From JAFLCL01 sp039809495 (GTDB taxonomy: Bacteria; Myxococcota_A; Polyangia; Polyangiales; Sandaracinaceae), in the NCBI GenBank assembly GCA_039809495.1, contig JBDHVC010000014.1, forward strand, positions 23,791-87,790: DNA of 64,000 nucleotides. The letters are read 5' to 3'. The position numbers and the translations under genes are program-made. The notes beneath the pieces are model-generated. The model saw only the letters and a program-made list of their open reading frames with translations, made no database searches and had not been told where the DNA came from. Shown one piece after another: positions 34,513 to 44,541 of the stretch; position 1 is the stretch's first letter, and each line of letters starts with the position of its first letter.

Positions 34513-36401
34513 GCGGCGGCCCGACGCGCCGTCGCCCGACGGAGGACACCGCCGGGATCGCCATCCCGCCGCGGCCGAGCGTCCACGATCCGCTGCTCGG
34601 CGCCGCGGGGCCCGAGGATGAGCTCGATCTCAGCCGGCTGCGCCGCTCCTCGATGCCGCCCCCGCCCCGAGCGCCGCGCCGCATCGACGCGCTCGCGGGC
34701 GGGCGCGAGCCGAACCGCTGGGATCAGCTCCTCGGCTTCACGCTCGCCGCGCTCTACGTGCTCGCGCTGCTCACCACGTCACACGGCCTCGGGATGAACC
34801 GCGACGAGAGCTTCTACGTCGACGCGGCCGAGTCGTACGCGGGCTTCTTCCGCGGCGTCCTCGACGGGGAGCCGGGCGCCTTCGATCCGGCGACGATCGA
34901 TCGCCTCTGGGAGGTGAACCACGAGCACCCCTCGCTCCCGAAGAGCCTCTTCGCGCTCTCGTGGCTCGCGCAGGAGCGCTTCCACGTCTTCCCCGACGAC
35001 TCGATGGCCTTCCGCTTCCCGGGGATGGTGATGTCGTCCCTGGCGCTCTGGATCCTCTACCTCTTCGGGACGCGCCTCTACGGCCGGCGCGCGGGCCTCT
35101 ACGCGGCGCTCGCGTACGCCCTCGTGCCCGCCGTCTTCTACCACGCGCACCTCGACTGCTTCGACACGCCGATCGTGTCGATGCTGCTGCTCGTCACCTA
35201 CGCCTACCACCGCTCGCTCACCCGGCCGATCTGGGCGATCTGGACTGGGATCGCCTACGGCTTCTGCCTCGAGACGAAGCACAACGCGTGGATCCTGCCG
35301 CTCGTCTTCCTCGCGCACTTCCTCTTCGTCGTCGGCGAGGAGCGCGCTCGACGTCGACGTCCGCTCGAGGCGGAGGGCGCGGGCGCGCGGCTCTCGCTCG
35401 TCCCCTACTGGCTCCTCGGCATGGCCGGGCTCGGCCCGCCGCTCTTCGTCGCGATGTGGCCGTGGCTCTGGCACGACACGCTCGCGCGGATCGGCGAGTA
35501 CGTCGGCTTCCACGTCCACCACGTCCACTACAACATCGCGTACCTCGGCCACACCTACTTCTCTCCGCCGAGCCCGGCGTCGTACGCGTGGGTGACGACG
35601 CTCTTCACCGTCCCGCTCGTCACGCTCGTCCTCGGGACCATCGGGCTCGTCCTGCGAGCGCGGGCGCTCATCCCGCGGTGGGCGCTCGATCGGCTCTTTC
35701 GAGGCGACGGCCTCGAGCCGGACCGCGCGCGCTCCGACGTGCTCGTCTTCGGGAGCTTCTTCACGCCGATGTTCGTGATGATGATGCCGTCGACGCCGAT
35801 CTTCGGCGGCACGAAGCACTTCCTCCTGGCGTACGCGATGCTCGCGCTCTTCGGCGGCGTCGCGTGCTCGCGGATGATGGACCTCTTCGCGACCTCGCTC
35901 ACCCGCTTCGCGCGCGAGGACGTCGCGCGCGCGGGCGGCGTCGCCCTCGGCCTCCTCGCCGCGCTCGCGAGCCCGCTCGCCTCGACGATCCACAGCCACC
36001 CCTTCGGCCTCTCCTACTACACGTGGATCGCGGGGGGCGTGCCGGGCGCGGCCGACCTCGGCATGAACCGTCAATTCTGGGGCTTCACGACCGGGAGCCT
36101 CGTCCCCTTCCTGAACGAGCACCTGCCCGAGCGCGGCAGCGTCTTTCTCTGCGACACGACGCCGACCGCGTTCCACATGCTCCAGCGCGACGGCCTGCTC
36201 CGCGACGACGTGCGCGTCGCGTGGGATCTGGGCAGCGCGGATCTCGCGCTCGTCCACCACGAGGACCACTTCGCGATCGTCGACTTCCAGATCTGGGAGG
36301 CCTACGGACGCGTCGATCCCATCTACGTCCTCACCTACGACGGCGTCCCGATCATCAGCGTCTACGAGAACCCAGCGCGCGCGCGGGCGCGCCAGCGCTG
36401 A
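34509..36401 (+). CDS. GT39-like (dolichyl/polyprenyl-phosphate sugar) glycosyltransferase
   Basis: The 630-residue product has a cytoplasmic Pro/Arg-rich N-terminus (about 1-75) and about eleven membrane helices. The first outer loop holds the GT39 catalytic acidic pair in GMNRDESFYVDAA (about 94-106), followed by NHEHPSLPK, where a conserved loop His and Pro sit in this family. Such enzymes transfer a sugar from polyprenyl-phosphate to protein or lipid on the outer membrane face. A long soluble C-terminal domain follows the last helix. The gene is coupled to the upstream gene by ATGA overlap and converges on a kinase gene with a 24-bp gap. Confidence 0.82.
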   Translation: MSGGPTRRRPTEDTAGIAIPPRPSVHDPLLGAAGPEDELDLSRLRRSSMPPPPRAPRRIDALAGGREPNRWDQLLGFTLAALYVLALLTTSHGLGMNRDESFYVDAAESYAGFFRGVLDGEPGAFDPATIDRLWEVNHEHPSLPKSLFALSWLAQERFHVFPDDSMAFRFPGMVMSSLALWILYLFGTRLYGRRAGLYAALAYALVPAVFYHAHLDCFDTPIVSMLLLVTYAYHRSLTRPIWAIWTGIAYGFCLETKHNAWILPLVFLAHFLFVVGEERARRRRPLEAEGAGARLSLVPYWLLGMAGLGPPLFVAMWPWLWHDTLARIGEYVGFHVHHVHYNIAYLGHTYFSPPSPASYAWVTTLFTVPLVTLVLGTIGLVLRARALIPRWALDRLFRGDGLEPDRARSDVLVFGSFFTPMFVMMMPSTPIFGGTKHFLLAYAMLALFGGVACSRMMDLFATSLTRFAREDVARAGGVALGLLAALASPLASTIHSHPFGLSYYTWIAGGVPGAADLGMNRQFWGFTTGSLVPFLNEHLPERGSVFLCDTTPTAFHMLQRDGLLRDDVRVAWDLGSADLALVHHEDHFAIVDFQIWEAYGRVDPIYVLTYDGVPIISVYENPARARARQR

Positions 36402-36425
36402 CGGCGCTGACGGCGCTGAGCCCGA

Positions 36426-37424
36426 TCAGGCGGCGTCGACGGCGGCGCGGGTGCGCACGCCCTCCGCTGGCGCGCGCGCCCCGATCCGGAGGATCGAGAG
36501 CAGCGTGCGATCGACGACGGGCCGATCGGCGACGAGCGGGCTCAGCGCGCGGTTGAGCGCGCGCATCGAGTGGAAGCGCTCGTCGGGATCGCGCGCGAGG
36601 GCGCGGGCGATGACCTCGTCGAAGGCGAAGCTCAGCTCGTGGCGCATGAGCCCGGCGCGCGGCGCGTCCTCGCGGATGATGCGTCGCAGGAGGTTCGCGA
36701 CGGTCGAGCCGCTGAACGGCATCCGCCCCGTCACCGCCTCGAACATCACGATGCCGAGGCCGAAGACGTCGGCGCGCCCATCGACGTCGGGGTTGCCCGA
36801 CGCCTGCTCCGGCGAGCAGTAGCTCGGCGTCCCGAAGACGCGGCCGACCTCGCGATCGCGCTCGTCCTTGGGGGCGCGCGCGCTGGCGCACACGCCGAAG
36901 TCGAGGAGCCGGACCCGCAAGGATCCGTCGGGCGCGCGATCCATGAAGACGTGCTCCGGCTTCACGTCCCGGTGGACGTAGCCGTGCTGGTGCGCCGCGT
37001 GGAGCACGGTCGCCACGCGCATCGTGATCGCGCCGACGACGTCCGGCGCGAGGACACCGACGCGGCGCAAGACGCGCTGCAGGCACTCGCCGTGGATCCG
37101 CTCGAGCACGAGGTAGGGCGAGCCGTCCGCGCCGGGGTAGCCGGAGAGGATCCCCTCGTCGAAGACGGAGACGATCGCGGGGTGCACGACCGTCCGCGCC
37201 ACCTCGCCCTCGCGCCGCAGGCGACGCACGAGGTCGGGGTTGTCCACGAAGCTCGGGCGCAGCACCTTGACGACCACGGGCTCGCCGTCCTCGAGCCGCT
37301 CGGCCTCGAACGCCACGGCCGTGCCGCCGATCCCGAGCACCTCTCCGACACGGTAGCGCCCGTCGAGGATCCGACCTCGAAGCTCGGCTCGCTCGTGCGG
37401 CAGTTGGGTCTCCCTGAGCTGCAT
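36426..37424 (-). CDS. Ser/Thr protein kinase with altered catalytic loop
   Basis: The 332-residue soluble kinase has Gly loop LGIGGTAVAF (30-39), Lys53 (VVVKVL), Glu in the REGEVAR helix (about 72-74), DFG (175-177) and SPEQ. The catalytic loop reads HRDVKPEH (151-158), so the invariant Mg-binding Asn is His158. This may reduce activity or make it a pseudokinase, though Lys155 and both Asp residues remain. There is no membrane anchor or sensor domain. It is divergent from the kinase at 37576, with 151 bp between them containing an A7 tract (37496-37502). The substrate is unknown. Confidence 0.88.
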   Translation of the reverse strand: MQLRETQLPHERAELRGRILDGRYRVGEVLGIGGTAVAFEAERLEDGEPVVVKVLRPSFVDNPDLVRRLRREGEVARTVVHPAIVSVFDEGILSGYPGADGSPYLVLERIHGECLQRVLRRVGVLAPDVVGAITMRVATVLHAAHQHGYVHRDVKPEHVFMDRAPDGSLRVRLLDFGVCASARAPKDERDREVGRVFGTPSYCSPEQASGNPDVDGRADVFGLGIVMFEAVTGRMPFSGSTVANLLRRIIREDAPRAGLMRHELSFAFDEVIARALARDPDERFHSMRALNRALSPLVADRPVVDRTLLSILRIGARAPAEGVRTRAAVDAA

Positions 37425-37575
37425 CGCGACCTCGTTCCGGAGCGCCTCGTGCGCTCACCCGAGAACGGACCCTCGACGAGCCGGCGCGAAGCGTCAAAAA
37501 AACGGCCGCCGCGCCGCGCGCGCGGGGACGACGCGCCTCGTTTCGTGCAAGCTCTCGTGGCGAGAGAGCGATGCG

Positions 37576-39651
37576 ATGAGCGCGAACGACCCGACGGACC
37601 TGATCGCGCGCGGCGAGTACGAGGAGGCGGCGCGGCGCTGTCGCGAAGAGGGGAAGCTCGCGGAGGCGGCGCGCTGCCTCGCCGCGGTGTGGCGCTACCC
37701 CGAGGCGGTCGAGCTCGCGCTCGCGTCCGAGAGCCCCGAGGCCGCCTACGGGTACGCCGTCGCGTCGCTCGATGCCCAGCTCGTCCAGCGCGTGATCGAC
37801 GCGCTCGCGCGCACGCCCGACGCCGCGAAGAGGGCCTCGAGCGTCGCGGAGTTGCGAGGCCGCACGGCCGACGCGGGCGCCCTCATGGAGGCCGCGGGGG
37901 AGCGCGCGCGAGCCGCCGAGCTCTTCGAGGAGGCGGGAGAGCTCGGTCACGCGGCGCGCCTGCTCGAGCGAGAGGGCGAGCTGCGTCGGGCGGGGATGCT
38001 CTACGAGCGGCGGCTCGAGGAGAGCCCCGACGACGCCGCGAGCGCCCTCGCGCTCGGCCGGATCCTCTTCGGCTTCGGTCGATACGAGCCCGCGGCGAGC
38101 GCGCTCCAGCGCGCGGCGAGCGATCCGAGCACGGAGCGGGCGGCGCTCCCCTGGCTCCTCCGGACCCTCGTGGCGCTCGATCTGATCGACGCCGCGAGCG
38201 AGCTCCTCGAGCGCCTCCGCGCGCTCGATCCGAGCCTCCCGCTCGAGCCCCGCGAGGCCGCGAGGCGCCTCGCGTCGAGCGACGACGCGCCCAAGAGCGA
38301 GGCGAGCGAGCTCCTGCTCGGCCGCTACCGCGTGCTGCGCACGCTCGGCGCGGGGGCGTCCGGGCGCGTCCTCGCGGCCGAGGACGTCCTCGCCGCGCGC
38401 GAGGTCGCGGTGAAGGTGCTGAGCGTCCAGGGCGGCGTCCAAGGTCGCGACGCCCTCGCGCGCTTCGCTCGCGAGGCCCAGATCGCCGCGTCCATCGAGC
38501 ACCCGAACGTCGTGCGCGTCTACGACTTCGTCCCCGATGGGCCTTTCCTCGTCATGGAGCTGATGCCCGGGGGCACGCTCGAGGAGCGGCTCGCGCCGGA
38601 CGAGCGGGACGCGCCGCTCGCCCCGCTCGTCGCCGCGCACGTCGCCGGCTCGATCCTCCGCGCGCTCGACGTCGTCCATCGGCGCGGCGTCGTCCACCGC
38701 GATCTCAAGCCCGCCAACGTCTTCTTCGGCGCCGCGGGCGAGGTGAAGGTCGGCGACTTCGGCGTGGCCCACCTCACCGACGCCGGGACGACGCGGACGG
38801 GCGCGATGATGGGCACGCTCGGCTACATGGCGCCCGAGCAGATCACCGGCGACGGCAACCCCGACGCGTCGACGGACCTCTACGCCTTCGGCGTGATCCT
38901 CTATCGCATGCTGGTCGGCGCGCTCCCCTTCCCCGGCCCCGACTTCCTCACGCAGCACCTGAGCGCGCCGATCCCTCGGCCGAGCGAGCACGCGAGCTGG
39001 CTCGAGGCGGACTTCGATCCCCCGATCCTCAAGCTCCTCGCGAAGGATCGTCGCGATCGCTTCGCCACCGCGAGCGAGGCGTTCGACGCCCTCTCCAAGC
39101 TCCCGTTCGCGCGAGCGGGCGAGCGCTTCGAGCGTCGCGCGCCAGCCCCGCTCGACGCCCCGAGCGCGGCCGCCTCGGAGGCGCGCTCGGCCGAGCACGC
39201 ACCGAGCTCGAGCGAGCGCTACGCGCCGAAGGAGCGCTTCGTCCGCGGCGCGCTCGCGTTCACGCGCGGCGTCGACACGCTCCTCGAGCGCCCGGTGTGG
39301 CTGCTCGAGGACGCGAGCGACGCGCTGCGGGCGCACTATCGCCGCTTCGCCAGGGTGGTCTCGCCCCACGTCCAGGCGGTGCTCGCCGTCGACGACGACG
39401 CGCGCCTCGTCGTCCTCGAGGCGCCGGGCGGCGCGCCCGCCGAGCGCACACCGATCGCGCTCGATCGCATGCCCGACGTGGGGAGCGCCCTCGACGCGCT
39501 CGAGCAGGCAGGGCTCCACCACGGCGCGATCGCGGCGAGCGAGCTCGTCCTCGGCGAGGCGCGCGCCGTGCTTTTGCTCCCGAGCGCGGCGAGCGAGCGC
39601 TCGATCGACGAGGATCGCCGCGCGGTCGCCGCCCTCTTCGGCGCTCGCTGA
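37576..39651 (+). CDS. Ser/Thr protein kinase with N-terminal TPR-like solenoid
   Basis: The 691-residue product has an N-terminal helical-repeat region (about 1-235; motifs such as AAELFEEAGELGHAARLLEREG), then a canonical kinase domain (about 250-520): Gly loop LGAGASGRVL, VAVKVL, HRDLKPAN (about 374) and GDFG (about 394). A C-terminal 130-residue domain of unknown type follows (LLEDASDALRAHYRRFARVV). All catalytic residues are present. No membrane segment is visible. GAGAGAG serves as ribosome site, embedded in a small hairpin (37552-37566). The solenoid probably recruits substrates. Confidence 0.9.
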   Translation: MSANDPTDLIARGEYEEAARRCREEGKLAEAARCLAAVWRYPEAVELALASESPEAAYGYAVASLDAQLVQRVIDALARTPDAAKRASSVAELRGRTADAGALMEAAGERARAAELFEEAGELGHAARLLEREGELRRAGMLYERRLEESPDDAASALALGRILFGFGRYEPAASALQRAASDPSTERAALPWLLRTLVALDLIDAASELLERLRALDPSLPLEPREAARRLASSDDAPKSEASELLLGRYRVLRTLGAGASGRVLAAEDVLAAREVAVKVLSVQGGVQGRDALARFAREAQIAASIEHPNVVRVYDFVPDGPFLVMELMPGGTLEERLAPDERDAPLAPLVAAHVAGSILRALDVVHRRGVVHRDLKPANVFFGAAGEVKVGDFGVAHLTDAGTTRTGAMMGTLGYMAPEQITGDGNPDASTDLYAFGVILYRMLVGALPFPGPDFLTQHLSAPIPRPSEHASWLEADFDPPILKLLAKDRRDRFATASEAFDALSKLPFARAGERFERRAPAPLDAPSAAASEARSAEHAPSSSERYAPKERFVRGALAFTRGVDTLLERPVWLLEDASDALRAHYRRFARVVSPHVQAVLAVDDDARLVVLEAPGGAPAERTPIALDRMPDVGSALDALEQAGLHHGAIAASELVLGEARAVLLLPSAASERSIDEDRRAVAALFGAR

Positions 39652-39674
39652 GGGTGTCCGTGCGAGGCGCGCCG

Positions 39675-41759
39675 TCAGGGAGCGCAGCCGGCGCCCGGCG
39701 CCTCGATCCGTGCGCGCCCTCGGACGGCGCTCGCCAAGAAGCACCCCCACTGGGAGCGAATCTCCGGGATCTGCATGAACACGTTGTGGCCGTCGCTGAA
39801 TCCGTCGCCCGCGCTCTGGATCACCGCGCCCGTGTAGGGGCCGGCCGTCCCCTCGAGATCGTCCTCGATCGGGTAGTCGATGAGGCCGTCGAGGCCCGCC
39901 CACGCGAGCCTCGCCTGCATGCTCGGCCACACGACGTCGCCCGCCTGCCGGTGCCCGTACGCGAGCGCCATCGCGTCGAAGAGGCTCGTCGAGAAGTACG
40001 AGTCGCCCTGCCCGACGACCTCGTAGATGGGGCGCGCCGCGAAGCCCGCGAGCGGCCGGCGCGAGATGCGCGGCGCGAAGACGATCGGATCCGCGCTCTC
40101 CCACGCGAGCTGCAGGAGCTGCATGGCGGGGTGCAGGTGGCTGAGCTCCGCGCCGTCCACGCGGAGCACGCCGCCGAGCACGGCCCGCGGGTTCGAGATG
40201 ATCGAGGTCTCGAGGATCATGTAGCTCCAGAAGCCCCCGGCGCCGGTCGGCAGGACGGCGGTCGGTCGCCCGTCGATCGCGGCCAGCATGTTCACGTACA
40301 TCGCGCCCATCGACTGGCCTCCCGCGACGAGGTGCGCGAGGTCGAAGCGGAACGCGCTCGCCCCCGTGGGGAGCCGGGGTCCCACGCACCCCTCGAGCAG
40401 GGCGGGCGGGAGCTCGAGCGTGCCGAGCGCGTCGAGCAAGAGCGCCTGCTCGATCACGCCCTGGTGGAACGTGGAGGGGAACGCGTCGAGGTTCGCGAAG
40501 TTGAGGTACGCGGTGTCGCTCGCGCCCGGGAGCCGATCGGGGCTCAGCGGCATCGCCGCGCCGACCGCCGCGATCCCGTGCTCGGCGACGACGTACGCGG
40601 GCCCCTCGCCGGGGCGCGCGTTCCCCTCCGCGTCGACGGGCGAGCGGTCGACGAGCTGGCTCGCGACGCCGCCCGAGCCGTGGATGTAGAGGTAGAGCGG
40701 GTAGCCCGCGCTGGGCATCTCCGCGCGCGGGAGCGTGATCACGATCGGCACGTCCTCGCGCCGCTGCTCGACAGGGAGCCCGTCGCCACCGATGGCGAGG
40801 TGGCCCTCGGTGTCGAAGGGGGGCGTGCCCTCTTGGTACTGCGGCATGGAGGCGCGCGCGTGGAGCTCGCAGTAGCGCGGCGGATCCCCGGCGCTCGGGA
40901 CGAGCGAGAGGTCCGTGAGCGTGATGGCGTCGCGGGCGCGCACGCCCTCGACCACCGAGCGGAGATCGCGCACGACGTCGGCCGTCGTGAAGACCGTCGC
41001 CGCGGCGATCTGGTCGGGCGCGAGGCCGAGGCTCGCCATCGTCTCGCGCAGGGGCGCGTAGGCCATCAGCGCGCGCTCTCCCCACGGCGCGCTCGGCCGC
41101 TCGCCCGAGAGCAGGGCCTCGAGGGTCGGCTCGAGCTCGATCGGTCGATCGTCGGCGCCGAGAGCGCTCGCGCGGATGACGAAGGCGTACGTGTGCTCCG
41201 GCTCGAGCACCCAGCCGGGCACGGCCGCGACGGCGACGAGGTTCTCGCCCGTGTAGCGGTCCGAGGGCAGCGTGCGCGCGATCGTCGGGATGAGGCGGCC
41301 TCGCTCGGACGATCGCGCGTCGACGTCGATGAGCAGAAAGGGCGAGGCGAGCTCAGCGGCAAAGACGTGATCCTCGCCCGAGCGGTCCGCGAGCCTCGCG
41401 GTGAAGCGGAAGAACGCCACGGGGACGGTCGGCCACGCGGGCCGCGCGTCGGCGAGCTCGAGGAGGTCGCGCACGATGGCGCCGCGCGCCGAGGGGAAGC
41501 CCTCCATGTCGGGCGTTCCGTCGGCGTCGAGCCGCAGATCCGACGGGAACGGGAACGCGAAGAAGTCGCTCGCCGTCGCGTCGAGGTCGAAGACGAGGCG
41601 CGCGGGACCGCTCGGCCCGGCGTCGACGCTCGGAGCGGCGTCCGAGGGCTCGGCGTCGCTCGGCGCCGCGTCGGACGCGCCCGCGTCGAGCACGGTCGTC
41701 GGCTCGGGATCGCAAGCGAAGAGGAGAGCTGTGGCGAGGAGGATCCAGGTACGGCGCAT
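39675..41759 (-). CDS. lipase-like lipoprotein (alpha/beta hydrolase)
   Basis: The 694-residue product has signal sequence and lipobox LFAC, then an Asp/Ala/Ser-Pro spacer. The N-terminal domain (about 50-290; FPFPSDLRLDADGTPDMEGF) resembles the N-terminal domain of secreted bacterial lipase-like virulence factors. The C-terminal domain is an alpha/beta hydrolase with oxyanion segment YLYIHGSGG and nucleophile elbow GGQSMGAMY. The catalytic Asp and His are likely in the last 120 residues (GDSYFSTS, DGHNVF). The substrate is unknown, probably an ester. A TAGCTT hexamer lies 6 nt before the ATG. The gene converges on the kinase at 37576. Confidence 0.8.
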   Translation of the reverse strand: MRRTWILLATALLFACDPEPTTVLDAGASDAAPSDAEPSDAAPSVDAGPSGPARLVFDLDATASDFFAFPFPSDLRLDADGTPDMEGFPSARGAIVRDLLELADARPAWPTVPVAFFRFTARLADRSGEDHVFAAELASPFLLIDVDARSSERGRLIPTIARTLPSDRYTGENLVAVAAVPGWVLEPEHTYAFVIRASALGADDRPIELEPTLEALLSGERPSAPWGERALMAYAPLRETMASLGLAPDQIAAATVFTTADVVRDLRSVVEGVRARDAITLTDLSLVPSAGDPPRYCELHARASMPQYQEGTPPFDTEGHLAIGGDGLPVEQRREDVPIVITLPRAEMPSAGYPLYLYIHGSGGVASQLVDRSPVDAEGNARPGEGPAYVVAEHGIAAVGAAMPLSPDRLPGASDTAYLNFANLDAFPSTFHQGVIEQALLLDALGTLELPPALLEGCVGPRLPTGASAFRFDLAHLVAGGQSMGAMYVNMLAAIDGRPTAVLPTGAGGFWSYMILETSIISNPRAVLGGVLRVDGAELSHLHPAMQLLQLAWESADPIVFAPRISRRPLAGFAARPIYEVVGQGDSYFSTSLFDAMALAYGHRQAGDVVWPSMQARLAWAGLDGLIDYPIEDDLEGTAGPYTGAVIQSAGDGFSDGHNVFMQIPEIRSQWGCFLASAVRGRARIEAPGAGCAP

Positions 41760-41765
41760 GGGCCG

Positions 41766-41771
41766 AAGCTA
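41766..41771 (-). promoter_or_regulatory. -10-like hexamer TAGCTT, leaderless start
   Basis: On the minus strand TAGCTT ends 6 nt before the ATG at 41759. No Shine-Dalgarno lies between, and no -35 is evident. Confidence 0.45.
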
Positions 41772-41857
41772 GCAGGCGACGGCGGATCCGCTCGGCGCGA
41801 GCGCCTCGGCGCGGCGAGCACGACAGAGCGCGCGAGCGCCCCCGACGCCCTCTCCCC

Positions 41858-44482
41858 TCACGGCGCCGCCGCCCGGGCCGCCTTGGCGTCGACGCGCGCC
41901 ACGCGGCGACGGCGAGCGAGCTTGAGGAGCTCGACCCACGCGACGCTCGCCGAGCCCGCGAAGATCGCGAGCGCGATCGCGGTCGGATCGAGCGGCGCGA
42001 AGTGGAGCAGGTCCTGCGCCGCGGGCACGAGGAGCGTGATCGCCAAGACGGTGACGGCGCCGAGCAGGACCCACCGCAAGGCGACGTTGCGAGCCCGGAG
42101 CATGGAGAGCGCCGATCGCGTCCACGAGCGGTTGACGAGGATGATCGCGAGGGACGCCACGACCAGCGTCGTGAACGTCAGGCCGCGCGCGGCATCCGGT
42201 GGGTACGTCGAGCGGGCGGCCACGAAGACCGCGACGCACGCGGCGAGCACGCTCAGCCCCTCTGCGAGCGCGACGCCGAGGGTTCCCCCGGCGAAGAGGC
42301 GCGCGTCCGATCTCCTCGGCGGGCGTCGCATGACGTCGTCCTCGGCCTCTTCGGCCTCGAAGACGAGCGAGCTCGTGGAGTCGATGATCAGCTCGAGGAA
42401 CACGATGTGGACGGGGAGCAGGAGCAGCGGCCAGCTCGGCACGAAGACGGGGATCATCGAGAGCCCGACGATCGGGACGTGCACCGCCAGGATGAACACG
42501 ATCGCCTTCTCGATGTTGTCGAAGATGCGACGACCGAGCCGAACCGCGGCGACGATCGACGAGAACTCGTCGTCGAGCAGCACGAGGGAGGCCGCCTCGC
42601 GCGCGACGTCGGTGCCCCGCCCACCCATGGCGATCCCGACGTGAGCGCTCTTGAGCGCCGGGGCGTCGTTCACGCCATCCCCGGTCATCGCGACGATCTC
42701 CCCCGCGGCCTTGAGCGCGTCGACGATGCGGAGCTTCTGCGCGGGGACGACGCGCGCGAAGACCTGGACGTCGCGCACGCGGCGGGCGAGCTCGGCGTCG
42801 TCCATCCGCTCGAGGTCAGGCCCCGTGAGGGCGCGGTCGGCGCCGACGATCCCCGCCTGTCGAGCGATGCTCAGCGCCGTCGCCGGGTAGTCTCCCGTGA
42901 TCATCACGACGCGGATCCCGGCCGAGCCGCACTCCTTCACGGCGGCGGGGACCGTGGCGCGAAGCGGATCCTCGAGCCCGACGAGGCCGACGAAGCTCGA
43001 GCGCAGCTCGCGGACCGTGGCAGGCAGCGCGGCGCGCGTCGTGTGGGCCTTCGCGACGCCCAGGACGCGGAGCCCCGCCGACGCGAGCGTCGCGGCGTCG
43101 CGCGAGAGCCGGGCGCGCGCCTCGGGCTCGAGGTCGCAGAGCTCGGCGATCGCCTCCGGCGCGCCCTTCGCGGCGACGACGACCTCGTCCTCGCCCCCCG
43201 TGGCCCAGGCGCAGCTCACCGCGAGCAGCGCGGGCGAGAGCGGGTACTCTCGGATCAGGGACCAGCTCGGGTGCTCGTGGACCGTGCCCGGAAGCACGCG
43301 ATCGCCAGCCTCGCGGAGCGCCCGCTCCATCGGATCGAAGGGGTCGCGGCGGCTCGCGAGGACGGCGACGCCGACGAGCTCGCCGAAGCGCGCGGGGATC
43401 GCGCCGCCCGCGGTGAGCTCCACGCCGTCGTCCCCGACGACGAGCCTCCGGAGCGTCATCCGGTTCTGCGTGAGCGTGCCGGTCTTGTCCACGCAGAGGA
43501 CCGTCGCCGCGCCGAGCGCCTCGATCGCGGGTGGGCGACGCGTGAGGACGTTGCTGCGCGAGATGCGCCACGCGCCGAGCGCGAGGAACACGGTGAGGAC
43601 GACGGGGAACTCCTCGGGCAGCATGGCCATCGCCAGCGCGATGCCCGCGAGGAGCCCCTGCTTCCACGCCTCCGCGTCACCGCCCCGCGTGAGGGCGTAG
43701 GTCACGGCCACGACGGCGGAGGCCAGCAGCCCGGCGATCGCGAGCACGCGCACCACGCGTCGCGTCTCCCTCTCGAGCAGCGACGGCTCCGGCACCACCT
43801 CCCTCAGCGCCCGACCGATCGCGCCGATCTCCGAGGCCGCGCCGATGGCGACGACCTCCGCGATGCCCTGCCCCGCCGTGACGAGGGTCCCCGAGAAGAC
43901 GGACGGCAGATCGTCGCCGCCGGGCTCGTCGAGCACCGCCTCGCCCGCGCTCGCCCGCTTGCGCACCGGGGCCGACTCTCCCGTGAGCAGCGACTCGTCC
44001 GTCGCCAGGTTGAGCGCCCGCCGAAGGATGGCGTCCGCGGGCACGCGGTCCCCCTCCGCGAGGACGACGAGGTCGCCTCGGACCACCTCTCGCCCCGCGA
44101 CGCGGAGGTACGCACCGCCGCGAACGACCAGCGCGCGCGGGCTCGACAGATCGCGGAGCGCATCGACCGCGCGCTCGGTGCGGCGCTCCTGAACGATGGT
44201 GATCGCCATGACGACGAAGACGAAGCCGAGCAGCATGAGCGCGTCGGCGGGCTCCCCCATCAGGAGGTAGATGCCGCCCGCCGCGACGAGCATGAGGAAC
44301 ATCGGCTCACGCACGACCTCGAGGGCGATGGCCAGCACGCCCCGACGCCGCTCGGTCGGCAGATCGTTCGGGCCCTCGGCCTCGTGCCGCCGGCGAGCCT
44401 CGTCTTCGCTCAACCCCGAGAGCCCGTGCAGCTCGAGGGGAGCGCCCGTCGCGCGATCGATCGTCTCCGTCTCTCGGCTCAT
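41858..44482 (-). CDS. P-type cation-transporting ATPase
   Basis: The 874-residue product has the full P2-type plan: actuator domain with LLTGES, phosphorylation motif DKTGTLT (about 330), nucleotide-domain KGAPEA, hinge TGDGVNDAPAL, and eight to ten membrane helices. The ion-site helix M4 reads MLPEEFPVV instead of the PEGLP of calcium pumps, and M6 carries ELIIDSTSS with one acidic residue. The cation is therefore uncertain (Ca2+, Mn2+ or another). An N-terminal cation_ATPase domain (LSGLSEDEARRRHEAEGPN) is present. AGAGGA precedes the ATG. The DUF481 gene lies 59 bp upstream on the same strand, so they may be co-transcribed. Confidence 0.92.
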   Translation of the reverse strand: MSRETETIDRATGAPLELHGLSGLSEDEARRRHEAEGPNDLPTERRRGVLAIALEVVREPMFLMLVAAGGIYLLMGEPADALMLLGFVFVVMAITIVQERRTERAVDALRDLSSPRALVVRGGAYLRVAGREVVRGDLVVLAEGDRVPADAILRRALNLATDESLLTGESAPVRKRASAGEAVLDEPGGDDLPSVFSGTLVTAGQGIAEVVAIGAASEIGAIGRALREVVPEPSLLERETRRVVRVLAIAGLLASAVVAVTYALTRGGDAEAWKQGLLAGIALAMAMLPEEFPVVLTVFLALGAWRISRSNVLTRRPPAIEALGAATVLCVDKTGTLTQNRMTLRRLVVGDDGVELTAGGAIPARFGELVGVAVLASRRDPFDPMERALREAGDRVLPGTVHEHPSWSLIREYPLSPALLAVSCAWATGGEDEVVVAAKGAPEAIAELCDLEPEARARLSRDAATLASAGLRVLGVAKAHTTRAALPATVRELRSSFVGLVGLEDPLRATVPAAVKECGSAGIRVVMITGDYPATALSIARQAGIVGADRALTGPDLERMDDAELARRVRDVQVFARVVPAQKLRIVDALKAAGEIVAMTGDGVNDAPALKSAHVGIAMGGRGTDVAREAASLVLLDDEFSSIVAAVRLGRRIFDNIEKAIVFILAVHVPIVGLSMIPVFVPSWPLLLLPVHIVFLELIIDSTSSLVFEAEEAEDDVMRRPPRRSDARLFAGGTLGVALAEGLSVLAACVAVFVAARSTYPPDAARGLTFTTLVVASLAIILVNRSWTRSALSMLRARNVALRWVLLGAVTVLAITLLVPAAQDLLHFAPLDPTAIALAIFAGSASVAWVELLKLARRRRVARVDAKAARAAAP

Positions 44483-44541
44483 GCGCGTCCTCTCCGAGCT
44501 TCACCCGCCTCGAGGGGCGCGTCGATCGCGCGGAGAGGCTG

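Noticed and set aside
36570..42644. Plus-strand frame of more than 2000 codons through the kinase and lipase regions
   Set aside because: It runs over genes on both strands that have well-defined domains. Composition is low-complexity Arg/Ala/Glu and no domain is visible.
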